This document shows, in pieces, positions 27,850 to 35,935 of a stretch of 64,000 nt of DNA. Position 1 is the stretch's first letter, and each line of letters starts with the position of its first letter. Source of the DNA: Microbacterium yannicii PS01 (GTDB lineage Bacteria > Actinomycetota > Actinomycetes > Actinomycetales > Microbacteriaceae); assembly GCF_000304335.1 (NCBI RefSeq), contig NZ_CAJF01000011.1:1-64000 (forward strand), given 5' to 3'. The notes under the pieces were generated by a model. The model did no database searches. It was not told the DNA's origin and saw only the letters and a list, made by a program, of their open reading frames with translations. A program made the translations under genes and the position numbers.

Positions 27850-28614
27850 GTGGACGAGCGCGCGTGGCATCAGCACACCCGGACGCTGCTGATGATCGCC
27901 TCGCTGCTGTACCTCGTGGCGTACTCGTGGCGGGTGATCGGCGACCTCACGGGACCGGCTCGCATCGTCGCCTCCGCGGTGATCGCCGTCACCTGGGCGC
28001 TGTTCATCGCCGACTATCTCGTGCGACTCCTGCTCGCCGAGCAGAAGTGGACGTGGTTCCGCACCCACCTCTCCGCTCTGGCCTTCGCACTGGTTCCCGT
28101 GCTGCGCCTGGTCCGCCTGCTGCGGGTGCTGACGAGCATGCCCGGCCTGCGGCGCAGCGCGGGCGGGGTGCTGCGCAATCAGATCCTGGTCTACGGCATC
28201 GGCTCGGCTCTCGTGCTCATCTACATCTGCTCGCTGGCCGTGCTCGAGGTCGAGCGACATGCGCCCGACGCCAACATCACGACGTTCGGCATCGCGATCT
28301 GGTGGGCCTGCGTGACGGTGACGACCACAGGCTACGGCGACTACTTCCCGGTCACGGATTCCGGACGCTGGGTCAGCGTCGGGCTCATGTTCGGCGGTGT
28401 GGCGCTCGCGGGCATCATCACGGCGACGCTCGCTTCGTGGGTGGTGGAGCGGGCCGGACGCGGCCACGACGACGAGCAGCCGGCCACGCGTGCCCAGATC
28501 CGCGAGCTGACGGCGAGGCTGGAAGCCCTCACCTCGGGCGGCCCGGGGACTCCGAAGGGCGACGGCAGCGGCACCGGACTGGGCGACGGAGGCGATCGCC
28601 GCCCCGGAGGATGA
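27850..28614 (+). CDS. Potassium channel, voltage-gated-like
   Basis: The product has 254 residues. It has four transmembrane helices resembling a voltage-sensor domain (an Arg-containing segment VPVLRLVRLLRVLTSMPGLR resembles S4), then the pore with selectivity filter TVTTTGYGDYFPVT (~157-170) and the inner helix GVALAGIITATLASWVV. A Gln/Arg-rich coiled-coil tail and a Gly-rich end follow. GTG 27850 is chosen because the reading frame upstream is antisense to the ClC gene. The channel would pass K+ across the cytoplasmic membrane. Confidence 0.9.
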   Translation: MDERAWHQHTRTLLMIASLLYLVAYSWRVIGDLTGPARIVASAVIAVTWALFIADYLVRLLLAEQKWTWFRTHLSALAFALVPVLRLVRLLRVLTSMPGLRRSAGGVLRNQILVYGIGSALVLIYICSLAVLEVERHAPDANITTFGIAIWWACVTVTTTGYGDYFPVTDSGRWVSVGLMFGGVALAGIITATLASWVVERAGRGHDDEQPATRAQIRELTARLEALTSGGPGTPKGDGSGTGLGDGGDRRPGG

Positions 28615-28620
28615 CAGCGA

Positions 28621-28655
28621 GATGACGGATGCCGCGGCCCGCGGCATCCGTCATC
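28621..28655. terminator. Bidirectional terminator with clade palindrome
   Basis: Arms of 15 bp (GATGACGGATGCCGC and its complement) flank a 5-base loop, between the convergent K+ channel and SHOCT genes. It contains the recurring GGATGCCGC/GCGGCATCC pair. Confidence 0.7.
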
Positions 28656-28663
28656 GCTTCGTG

Positions 28664-29005
28664 TCAGGACAGCAGCTTCGCCTTCGCGGCGGCAAATTCG
28701 TCGTCCGACAGAATGCCCTGCGCGTGCAGCTGCGCGAGCTGCGTGAGCTTGGCCATCATGTCGTCGCCGGCCGCGGGGGCCGCGGGTGCGGCGGCGGGCT
28801 GTGCGTTCGCGACGGCCTGCTGAGCCGCGGCATCCATCGCCGCCTGCTGCTGCTGGGCCTCGTACGCCTGTGCCTCCTGCGCCTGGTTGGCCTTGTCCTG
28901 CTGCCGGCGCTGCATGCCGCCCGACACGGCGGTCGCCGTTCCCGCCACGACGGCGGTTCGCGCGGCCATGCCGATCAGGCCGGGGCGCCCCATTCTGCGG
29001 ATCAT
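28664..29005 (-). CDS. SHOCT-domain protein with Gln/Ala-rich linker
   Basis: The product has 113 residues. A short basic/hydrophobic N-terminus (MIRRMGRPGLIGMAARTAVVAGTA) is followed by a Gln- and Ala-rich low-complexity stretch (~45-90) and a terminal SHOCT helix pair (AKLTQLAQLHAQGILSDDEF). ATG 29005 has AAGGAGG five bases upstream. Function unknown. It is eleven bases downstream of the DUF6325 gene and probably in an operon with it. Confidence 0.85.
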   Translation of the reverse strand: MIRRMGRPGLIGMAARTAVVAGTATAVSGGMQRRQQDKANQAQEAQAYEAQQQQAAMDAAAQQAVANAQPAAAPAAPAAGDDMMAKLTQLAQLHAQGILSDDEFAAAKAKLLS

Positions 29006-29016
29006 GTCGTCCTCCT

Positions 29017-29436
29017 TCAGTCGGCGTGCTCGGACAGGAATGCGTTGACGATCGGCGCCGGGATGCTCTGGCGAGCGATCACCGCTCCGCCCGCGTCGTA
29101 CAGCGCGGCGGCGAAGGACTTCGCCCACAGCAGCTCCACCACGAGGATCGCCGCGGACGAGCCGGGCTCGAGCCCTTCGGCCAGCGCGAGGATGTCTTCT
29201 TCGCCGGCGAGGCCCTCGAGGTCGAGCGCCGGCGCTCCACCGTCGTCGATCGTGTCCGAGAGCTCGAGGATCTCGAGCTCACCCTCGGGTGAGCGCCGTG
29301 CGAATACGAGGTCGAGCACGTTGACCGTGCCCGATGCGACGAGGTCGTCCACCGCCGCGAGCACCGCCGGACCGGGTCGGTCGCCGTCGAAGCCGATGGC
29401 GTAGAACTCGATCGGGCCGTAGTCGAATGTCGTCAT
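29017..29436 (-). CDS. DUF6325-type protein
   Basis: The product has 139 residues. It has alternating strands and helices typical of the DUF1269/DUF6325 group: DYGPIEFYAIGFDGDRPGPA, VNVLDLVFARRSPEGELEI, SAAILVVELLWAKSFAAALYDAGG, and IPAPIVNAFLSEHA. ATG 29436 has GGAGA four bases upstream; 16 codons further upstream are open but unsupported. Such genes are often next to SHOCT proteins, as here, which suggests a shared role in membrane or stress physiology; that is inference. Confidence 0.8.
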   Translation of the reverse strand: MTTFDYGPIEFYAIGFDGDRPGPAVLAAVDDLVASGTVNVLDLVFARRSPEGELEILELSDTIDDGGAPALDLEGLAGEEDILALAEGLEPGSSAAILVVELLWAKSFAAALYDAGGAVIARQSIPAPIVNAFLSEHAD

Positions 29437-29566
29437 TTCATCTCCAGGTCCCACACGGGCGGCCGCCCACGTTGTGAAGAACATATCGCCGCCGGTGTCG
29501 CGGCGGCATCCCCTGATCAGGATGAAATCGCGGTGAACGTGCGGCGACTCGTACGCCGTTCCCGCG

Positions 29567-31039
29567 TCAGTTCAGTGCCGAGGTGAGTCGGGCCACGCCA
29601 TCGAGGAACGTCGCCTTCGCCGGCTCCCGACGCCACTCCTCCAGAGTGAGCTCGCGGCCGGCGGCGCGGTAGCCCTGCTCGACCTCGCGCATCGCCCGCA
29701 CGAACGATTCGCCGCGCACCATCATCGAGACCTCCGAGTTGAGGCTGAAGGACCGGATGTCCATGTTGCTCGAACCGATCACCGCGACGTCGTCGTCGAT
29801 CGAGAAGTGCTTGGAGTGCAGGATGAACGGCGGCGGGTAGAGGAAGATCCGCACTCCGGCCTCGAGCAGCGTCGTGTAGTACGAGCGCTGCGCGTGGTAG
29901 ACGAGCCCCTGGTCGCCGATCTCGGAGACGAACAGCTGCACCTCGAGTCCGCGCTGGCAGGCGGTCGTGATCGCGTAGACCATCGCCTCGTCGGGCACGA
30001 AGTAGGGGCTCGTCAGGATGACACGCTCGGTCGCGCCGTGAATCAGCGAGAGGAACAGCCGCAGGTTGTTCTCGGTCTCGTAGCCCGGTCCGCTCGGCAC
30101 GACCTGGCACAGCAGGCCATCCGCTGATGCCGACGGCTGGAGCTCGGCGGCCGGCACGCGTTCCGCCGTGAGCTCCTCTCCGGTCTCGATGAGCCAGTCG
30201 GACTGGAACACCGCGTCGATGGTCGCCACGACGGGACCCGTGACCCGGGTGACCAGTTCCTGCCACTGCAGTCCCCGCTCGATGTTCTTGGGCGCGTCGT
30301 ACGAGCGGGCGATGAGGTTCTGCGAGCCCAGGAAGCCGACGCGGCCGTCGACGACGACGATCTTGCGGTGATTGCGCAGGTCGGGGCGCTGGTACTCGCC
30401 CTTCAGCGGCCGCACCGGCAGCATGTACGCCCACGTGACCCCGATGCGGTCGAGCTCCGCCACGGTGGCGGCGCTGACCGTCGCCTTGCGCGACGCGATG
30501 TAGTCCAGCAGCACCCGCACCGATACCCCTCGCGCGACGGCGCGCTCCATCGCTGCGAAGAAGCCGCGCGTCGTGTCGTCGAGCCCGATGATGAAGAACT
30601 CGACGTGGACCCAGTGCCGGGCGTCGTCGATGGCGGCCGCCATCGCGTCGATCGACGCCTGGTAGTCGCCGTACAGCGTCGCATCGTTGCCGGTCGTCGC
30701 CGGAAGGGCGGTGAGCAGCTGATTCTGCTGCACCACTCGTCGGAACCACAGCGGTGCGTCGGCCGCCGGCGATTCGATACCGGCCTGCGCGACGGCCTGG
30801 CGGATGATGCCGTCGATGCGCGCCTGTTCGGCCATGCGCTTCTTCGGAAGCTTGACATTGCCGATGAGGAGGTACAGCACGATGCCGACGACGGGCAGCA
30901 GGAAGATCAGCAGCAGCCACGCCATCGCCGCCGTGGGCTTGCGGCCCCGTGGGATGACGATGAGTGCGGTGATGTTGATGGCGAGGATGACGAGCGCGCC
31001 GAGGGTCCACCCCAGGTTGGCGCCGAAGGCGGAGTCCAT
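29567..31039 (-). CDS. cls: Cardiolipin synthase (phospholipase D family)
   Basis: The product has 490 residues. Two N-terminal membrane helices (PLDc_N) are followed by two PLD domains. The HKD motifs are HRKIVVVDGRVGFLGSQN (His ~224) and HSKHFSIDDDVAVIGSSNMD (His ~408). The enzyme joins phosphatidyl groups to make cardiolipin at the membrane. Length is normal. CAGACT ends six bases before the ATG at 31039, so the transcript is probably leaderless. The sulfatase gene downstream on the same strand starts only after a separate promoter region. Confidence 0.92.
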   Translation of the reverse strand: MDSAFGANLGWTLGALVILAINITALIVIPRGRKPTAAMAWLLLIFLLPVVGIVLYLLIGNVKLPKKRMAEQARIDGIIRQAVAQAGIESPAADAPLWFRRVVQQNQLLTALPATTGNDATLYGDYQASIDAMAAAIDDARHWVHVEFFIIGLDDTTRGFFAAMERAVARGVSVRVLLDYIASRKATVSAATVAELDRIGVTWAYMLPVRPLKGEYQRPDLRNHRKIVVVDGRVGFLGSQNLIARSYDAPKNIERGLQWQELVTRVTGPVVATIDAVFQSDWLIETGEELTAERVPAAELQPSASADGLLCQVVPSGPGYETENNLRLFLSLIHGATERVILTSPYFVPDEAMVYAITTACQRGLEVQLFVSEIGDQGLVYHAQRSYYTTLLEAGVRIFLYPPPFILHSKHFSIDDDVAVIGSSNMDIRSFSLNSEVSMMVRGESFVRAMREVEQGYRAAGRELTLEEWRREPAKATFLDGVARLTSALN

Positions 31040-31103
31040 GTGGTGAGTCTGCCCCAGTCTGGTGATGTCGGCGTCGTGCAGTTCGCACTATTCCCGTCGC
31101 GAG

Positions 31104-32603
31104 CTACGACTCGCCGTGCGAGCTCTTCAGCTTCTCCATGACGCGATCGAGATTGAACGCGGCGGGCTCCTGCCGTGGCGGGAACTCGGCCAGGCTCTGC
31201 AGCATCCGTGCCACGTACGTCTGCGCAGGGACGAACAGGAAGACGCGGTCGAGCATCCAGTCGAAGTAGGTGTTCGACGTGATGTCGGCGCGCTCGAACG
31301 GGTCGGTGCGCAGGTTGAACAGCTTCGGGGCCCGCAGCACCGTGTACGGCTCGAGCCACACGTTGAGGGTGCCCACCGCCCGCTGCTCGAGGAACACGAT
31401 CTTCCAGTTGTCGAAGCGGAGGGCGGTGAGGTCGCCGTCGTCCGAGACGTAGAAGAAGTGCCTGCGGGCGCTCTCGTCGACCTCGCCGGTGATGTAGTCG
31501 AGCTGGTTGTGCCCGTCGAGGTGGACCTTGTACTCGGTCCCGTCGAGTTCCGCGCCCTGCTTCAGGCGGTCCGCGACGTCGGTGTCACCGGCGGCGGCGA
31601 GGAGGGTCACGAACCAGTCGCTGTGGCTCACGATCCCGTTGAGGGTGGTGCCGGCGGGGATCCGTCCCGGCCAGCGCACCATGCACGGCACGCGGTACGC
31701 GCCCTCCCAGTTGGAGTTCTTCTCGTTGCGGAACGGCGTCATGCCGGCGTCGGGCCAGCTGTTCATATGCGGGCCGTTGTCGGTCGAGTACATGACGATC
31801 GTGTCTTCGGCGAGCCCCAGCTCGTCGAGCAGGTCGAGCAGGCTTCCGACGACGTCGTCGTGGTCGAGCATCGTGTCGTGGTACTCCGACTGCCACCGTC
31901 CGGCGCGACCCTTGCTCTCCTCCTTGGTGTGCGTGCGGAAGTGCATGTGCGTCGAGTTGAACCACACGAAGAACGGGGTGTCGTCCTCGGCCTGCCGGCG
32001 GATGAAGTCGGCGGCCGCGTCACGGAACTCTTCGTCGCATGTCTCCATGCGCTTCTTGGTCAGGGGGCCGGTGTCTTCGATGCGCTGGGTGCCGTCGTCG
32101 CTCGCCCACGAGTGGATCACCCCGCGCGGCCGGAACTTCTCGCTGAACCCGGGGAATTCGTCGTCGGTCGGGTAATCGGGGTGCTCGGGCTCCTCTTCTG
32201 CGTTGAGGTGATAGAGGTTGCCGAAGAACTCGTCGAAGCCATGGGCGGTGGGAAGGAACTCGTCACGGTCGCCGAGGTGGTTCTTGCCGAACTGGCCCGT
32301 CGCATACCCGACGTTCTTCAGCGCGGTCGCGATGGTCGGGTCCTCGGCGCGCAGGCCGATGTCGGCTCCCGGCATGCCGACCTTGGTGAGGCCGGTGCGG
32401 TAGGGGTTCTGCCCGGTGATGAAGGCGGCCCGCCCGGCCGTGCAGCTCTGCTCGCCGTAGTAGTCGGTGAACTTGACGCCCTCGTTCGCGACCCGGTCGA
32501 TGTTCGGCGTGCGGTAGCCCATCAGCCCGTCGGAGTACGTGCTGAGGTTCGAGATGCCGATGTCGTCGCCCCAGATGATGAGGATGTTGGGCTGCGTGGC
32601 CAT
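31104..32603 (-). CDS. Arylsulfatase with non-canonical CTAGR site
   Basis: The product has 499 residues. ATG 32603 has AGGAG upstream; the open frame continues a further 215 codons as an antisense artefact. Metal ligands are in ILIIWGDDIGISN and YSTDNGPHMNSW. The formylglycine site is QSCTAGRAAFITGQNPYRTG (Cys54): the usual Pro of CxPxR is Ala. The Arg and downstream TGQ..R are intact, so the site may still be converted by FGE. No signal peptide and no C-terminal beta domain are present. It is only distantly related to the sulfatases at 16 and 18.6 kb. Confidence 0.9.
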   Translation of the reverse strand: MATQPNILIIWGDDIGISNLSTYSDGLMGYRTPNIDRVANEGVKFTDYYGEQSCTAGRAAFITGQNPYRTGLTKVGMPGADIGLRAEDPTIATALKNVGYATGQFGKNHLGDRDEFLPTAHGFDEFFGNLYHLNAEEEPEHPDYPTDDEFPGFSEKFRPRGVIHSWASDDGTQRIEDTGPLTKKRMETCDEEFRDAAADFIRRQAEDDTPFFVWFNSTHMHFRTHTKEESKGRAGRWQSEYHDTMLDHDDVVGSLLDLLDELGLAEDTIVMYSTDNGPHMNSWPDAGMTPFRNEKNSNWEGAYRVPCMVRWPGRIPAGTTLNGIVSHSDWFVTLLAAAGDTDVADRLKQGAELDGTEYKVHLDGHNQLDYITGEVDESARRHFFYVSDDGDLTALRFDNWKIVFLEQRAVGTLNVWLEPYTVLRAPKLFNLRTDPFERADITSNTYFDWMLDRVFLFVPAQTYVARMLQSLAEFPPRQEPAAFNLDRVMEKLKSSHGES

Positions 32604-32828
32604 GTTGCTCCTGACGACGAGTGGGTGAAGGAGGCGTACGTCATGATCAAAACAGGTCGGAGGGTCCGAGGGATAGAGGCGGGCGCAAACCCATTCCCGG
32701 TCGTCCGACCCGTCGCGAATGGTCCCGCTGCGCTGATCCGAGCGGCCGAACGCGACGGCTGGATGGCGTGGCATCGCTCTCCACAGGCGGCGTGCGGCGG
32801 CGATCTGTCCACGGATGACGAGCTCGGC

Positions 32829-32850
32829 GGATGCCGCGGCTGCGGCATCC
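32829..32850. repeat. GGATGCCGC/GCGGCATCC hairpin
   Basis: Nine-bp arms with a 4-base loop, 51 bp upstream of the DUF559 gene start. Another copy of the recurring palindrome; role unknown. The 297-bp gap around it (32604-32900) otherwise shows no gene. Confidence 0.7.
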
Positions 32851-32900
32851 TTCAAGATTCGGGGATACCGCGCCCTCGACCTCTGCCCCCGCAACTGAAC

Positions 32901-33782
32901 GTGCACGGCTTCGCCGTCGCCGACGCGTACGCAGCGGGTGTCTCGCGCCGTCGGCTGAGAGCGGCGGATCTTCGGGCACCTTTCCACGGCGTGCGCGCAG
33001 GCAGGATCCCCGACGACACCCGGGCGCTCGCGCAGGCCTACGCGGCCGGACTCCGGCACAGCGACGCCTTCAGTCATGGCACGGCGCTCGAGCTGGTCGG
33101 TGTCGCGGTGCCACCTCGGAGCACCTCCGACCTGCACGTGACGAGCATGGGCGGCGCGCAGCGAGCCCGTGGCCGCGGCGTCCGCGGGCATGAAGCCGCG
33201 ACCGGATCTGTCCGCCTCGGCCTCGTCGCCGGTCTCCCGACCGTTCACCCCGTCGACGCCTGGTGTCAGCTCGGCTCGAGCCTCACGACGCGAGAGCTGG
33301 TGGCCGTCGGAGACGCCCTCGTCAGACGCGTCGACCCGATCGCAACGCTCGACGAGCTCGCGGTCGCGGTGCGGCGATGGGCGCCGCGTCGGGGTGTGAG
33401 GAGCCTTCGCGAGGCCCTGCCGCTCGTCCGCGAGCGCACCGACTCACGCCAGGAGACGGAGCTGCGCTTGGATGCCGCCGAGGCCGGGCTTCCTGAGCCC
33501 GAGGTCAACGGCATCATCGTCGACGACGACGGCCGCTTCGTCGCGTACGGCGATCTCGTCTACCGCGAGTACCGCACCGTGCTCGAGTACGACGGCGAAC
33601 AGCATCGCGTCGACGATGTTCAGTTCGCTCGCGATGTCGGCCGGCTCGACGACCTCGCACGCCTCGGATGGCGCGTGATCCGCGTCACCAAGCAGCACCG
33701 GGGCCCCGGCCGCGGTGGCAGGCTCGCGCGACTGCGCGAGGCCCTGATGGACCGCGGCTGGAGGCCCGACGCTTCGTCGTGA
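32901..33782 (+). CDS. AbiEi-type N-terminus / DUF559-type endonuclease-fold protein
   Basis: The product has 293 residues from GTG 32901. The N-terminal winged helix reads FAVADAYAAGVSRRRLRAAD, common to AbiEi-like proteins of actinobacteria. The C-terminus has a Vsr/DUF559-like signature: VLEYDGEQHRVDDVQFARDV then LARLGWRVIRVTKQH, which carries the acidic and basic residues of a PD-(D/E)xK fold. Function is unknown; no toxin gene is adjacent. The start is uncertain: the residues before GTG (IPRPRPLPPQLN) resemble the usual family leader, but the matching start codon would be ATA. Upstream frame is antisense to the sulfatase. Confidence 0.7.
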   Translation: MHGFAVADAYAAGVSRRRLRAADLRAPFHGVRAGRIPDDTRALAQAYAAGLRHSDAFSHGTALELVGVAVPPRSTSDLHVTSMGGAQRARGRGVRGHEAATGSVRLGLVAGLPTVHPVDAWCQLGSSLTTRELVAVGDALVRRVDPIATLDELAVAVRRWAPRRGVRSLREALPLVRERTDSRQETELRLDAAEAGLPEPEVNGIIVDDDGRFVAYGDLVYREYRTVLEYDGEQHRVDDVQFARDVGRLDDLARLGWRVIRVTKQHRGPGRGGRLARLREALMDRGWRPDASS

Positions 33783-34264
33783 CACCGCGCGCCTGCCGCG
33801 AGCCGAGGCGTCGCCATCGGCCGCATCGTTCGCGGACGAGGAGTCGCAAGTGGCCGCAGCGCTCAGCGATGTCCAGGCGTCGCAAGTGGGCCGCAGCGCT
33901 CCGCGATGTCCAGGCGTCGCAAGTGGCCGCAGCGTCGCTCCGCGATGTCCAGGCGTCGCAAGTGGCCGCGGCGACCGTGGCGTTCAGGCCGTTTGCGACG
34001 GCTCAGGGAGGAACCCGGCCATTCGGGACGGTTCGGGGAGGAACCCGGCCATTCGAGACGGTTCGCGGAAGGAAACCCGCGCCGGCCCAGCCAGGCGTCG
34101 CGAATGGCCGCATCAACCCGGGCGCTCCGGCCGTTTGTGACGGTTCGGGGAGGAGCCCCGGCCGTTCGCGACGGTTCGGGCTCCGGTCGCGCGGACTCAA
34201 GCCCCGCGCGAACTCAGGCCCCGCGCGGACTCACGCCCCGCGCGAACGCGGGCCCCGCGCGGAC
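33783..34264. repeat. 482-bp intergenic repeat field between convergent genes
   Basis: No gene is seen. Three separate tandem arrays follow each other: a 36-39-bp unit beginning GTCGCAAGTGGCCGCAGCG (33843-33989, about 3.9 copies), a 30-bp unit with GGTTCGGGGAGGAACCCGGC (33997-34056, two copies; a diverged copy at 34139-34169), and a 17-bp unit GCGCGGACTCAAGCCCC (34189-34273, five copies). The last 17-bp unit overlaps the FGE stop codon. Confidence 0.85.
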
Positions 34265-35179
34265 TCAGGCGTCGCGCGCGCAGCGGAAGCCGATGTGCGA
34301 CATGCCGGTGTCTTCCGCCTGCGGCGAGCGGGCCGCGGGCCGGAAGCGCAGGCAGTAGTCCGGTGAGCACAGATGCGATCCGCCCTTGAGCACCCGCCGG
34401 GCGGTTTCGGGGAAGCCCTCCTGCGCGCTCGCCGCGGCCAGCAGGTTCGCGCGCTTGCCGGCGTCGACCGGCTTGTCCGACAGGCGCAGATGCCGGGGGG
34501 TGTAGTAGTCGGTCGTCCACTCCCACACGTTGCCGGTCATGTCGAAGAGCCCGAAGCCGTTGGCGGGGTACGAGCCGACGGCTGCGGCATCCCCCACTCC
34601 CTGGTTGTCGTACGGGAACCGACCCAGCCACGAGTTCGCCTGCGCGACGCCGCCGGGGTAGGGCTCATCGCCCCACGCGAAGCGGGCGCCGTCGACGCCG
34701 CCGCGCGCGGCATACTCGTGCTCGGCCTCGGTCGGCAGCCGCAGCCCCGCCCAGGCGGCGTAGGCCGAGGCGTCCTCGAACGAGATGTGGACGACCGGAT
34801 GCCGCAGCCTGTCGTCGATCGACGACTCCGGTCCGAACGGCGCCCGCCAGTGGGCTCCCGGCTGCCAGCGCCACCAGTTGCGCCAGTTGCGCAGGTCGAC
34901 CGGCCCGGGGGTCGGCGTGAAGACCATGGCGCCGGGGACGAGCGCCGACGGATCGGCGCCGGGGAAGGCGGCGGGATCGAGCTCGCGCTCGGCGACCGTG
35001 ACGTACCCGGTCTCGTCGACGAACGCCGCGTACTGCTCGTTGGTGACCTCGTACCTGTCCATCCAGAACGACGCCACCTCACGCTCGTGCACCGGCTTCT
35101 CGTCGGGATAGAACTCGTCCGAGCCCATGCGGAAGGTGCCGCCCTCGAGGAGCACCATGTCGTGGTTCGGCGACGTCAC
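34265..35179 (-). CDS. Formylglycine-generating enzyme (sulfatase-modifying factor)
   Basis: The product has 304 residues. It oxidizes the Cys of CxPxR sulfatases to formylglycine using O2 and Cu(I). The family front is MVLLEGGTFRMGSDEFYPDEK, then SFWMDRYEVTNEQYAAFVDE. The active-site pair is present in GGSHLCSPDYCLRFRPAAR: Cys271 and Cys276, the spacing of Streptomyces coelicolor Cys272/Cys277. GFRCA closes the fold. No signal peptide, consistent with cytoplasmic maturation. TACGGT ends six bases before GTG 35179 on the minus strand (leaderless). It would serve the three sulfatases of this window. Its stop codon lies in a 17-bp tandem repeat. Confidence 0.96.
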   Translation of the reverse strand: MTSPNHDMVLLEGGTFRMGSDEFYPDEKPVHEREVASFWMDRYEVTNEQYAAFVDETGYVTVAERELDPAAFPGADPSALVPGAMVFTPTPGPVDLRNWRNWWRWQPGAHWRAPFGPESSIDDRLRHPVVHISFEDASAYAAWAGLRLPTEAEHEYAARGGVDGARFAWGDEPYPGGVAQANSWLGRFPYDNQGVGDAAAVGSYPANGFGLFDMTGNVWEWTTDYYTPRHLRLSDKPVDAGKRANLLAAASAQEGFPETARRVLKGGSHLCSPDYCLRFRPAARSPQAEDTGMSHIGFRCARDA

Positions 35180-35206
35180 GCCTTTACCGTAGCCCGCGTG
35201 TCGGCG

Positions 35207-35878
35207 TCAGAAGCTGCCGATGCCCTTGCCGATCAGCGAGACGCCGATGACCAGCAGCAGCACGGCCATGATGACGGCGTTCTCCTTGGCGAGCCATCCG
35301 CGCAGGGCGTCGAGCGGGCCGCGGAGCTTCTCGGCGGCGATGAGGTAGCCGAGCACCGGAACCAGGACGGTGGATGCCGCGATCAGCGTGAAGACGGCGA
35401 TCACGACCACGATCGAGCCGGTGTCGAGGCCGGCGGCGCCGATCGTGACGCCTGCGCTCGCGGCGAGGAGCAGGTTCTTCGGGTTGGCCGCCGACAGCAG
35501 GAAGCCGAGCCCGAGCGCCTTGGGGAAGTTGACGGAGTCGATGGCGCGCATCCACGTGGGCATCGCCGGCTCGACGCCCGGCTTCGGGCGCCCGCGCCAC
35601 TGGCGCAGGGCGAGCAGAAGCAGCAGAACGCCGAGGACGAGCTGGATCACGCCCTTGGTCGGCTGGCCGCCCTCTGTCTCGTCCTCGGGAAGGACCGACG
35701 ACAGCAGGGTGAAGACGGTGACCGCGACGACGATTCCGAATACCCAGCCGAGCAGGAAGCCGGTGCCGGTGACACGCGCCTTCGGCGAGAGCAGCATCAG
35801 GATCGCCGCGATGATCGGGATCGGGCTGATCGCCACACCCAGCGCGAGGGTGAGGATGTCTCCGATGACGGCGCCCAT
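35207..35878 (-). CDS. GAP family membrane protein (Sap-like)
   Basis: The product has 223 residues and six membrane segments. ILTLALGVAISPIPIIAAIL at the front and SVNFPKALGLGFLLSAANPK in the middle match the GAP family, which includes the mycobacterial sulfolipid-1-addressing protein Sap and is related to LysE-type exporters. ATG 35878 has AGGAGG five bases upstream; the first 13 codons of the longer frame are not supported. It lies 27 bp upstream of the FGE gene on the same strand, but FGE has its own promoter. A link to a sulfated lipid is tempting but unproven. Confidence 0.85.
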   Translation of the reverse strand: MGAVIGDILTLALGVAISPIPIIAAILMLLSPKARVTGTGFLLGWVFGIVVAVTVFTLLSSVLPEDETEGGQPTKGVIQLVLGVLLLLLALRQWRGRPKPGVEPAMPTWMRAIDSVNFPKALGLGFLLSAANPKNLLLAASAGVTIGAAGLDTGSIVVVIAVFTLIAASTVLVPVLGYLIAAEKLRGPLDALRGWLAKENAVIMAVLLLVIGVSLIGKGIGSF

Positions 35879-35935
35879 GGCGGCCTCCTGGTGGTGTGGC
35901 GGGGAAGTACTCCACACCGTAGCGCCGGAGCGGAA

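Noticed and set aside
31062-32900. Long plus-strand frame joined to the DUF559 gene
   Set aside because: It is the complement of the sulfatase gene, with no domain of its own.
33843-33989. Tandem array as a possible CRISPR
   Set aside because: The units abut with no unique spacers, vary in length and are degenerate; no cas genes are near.
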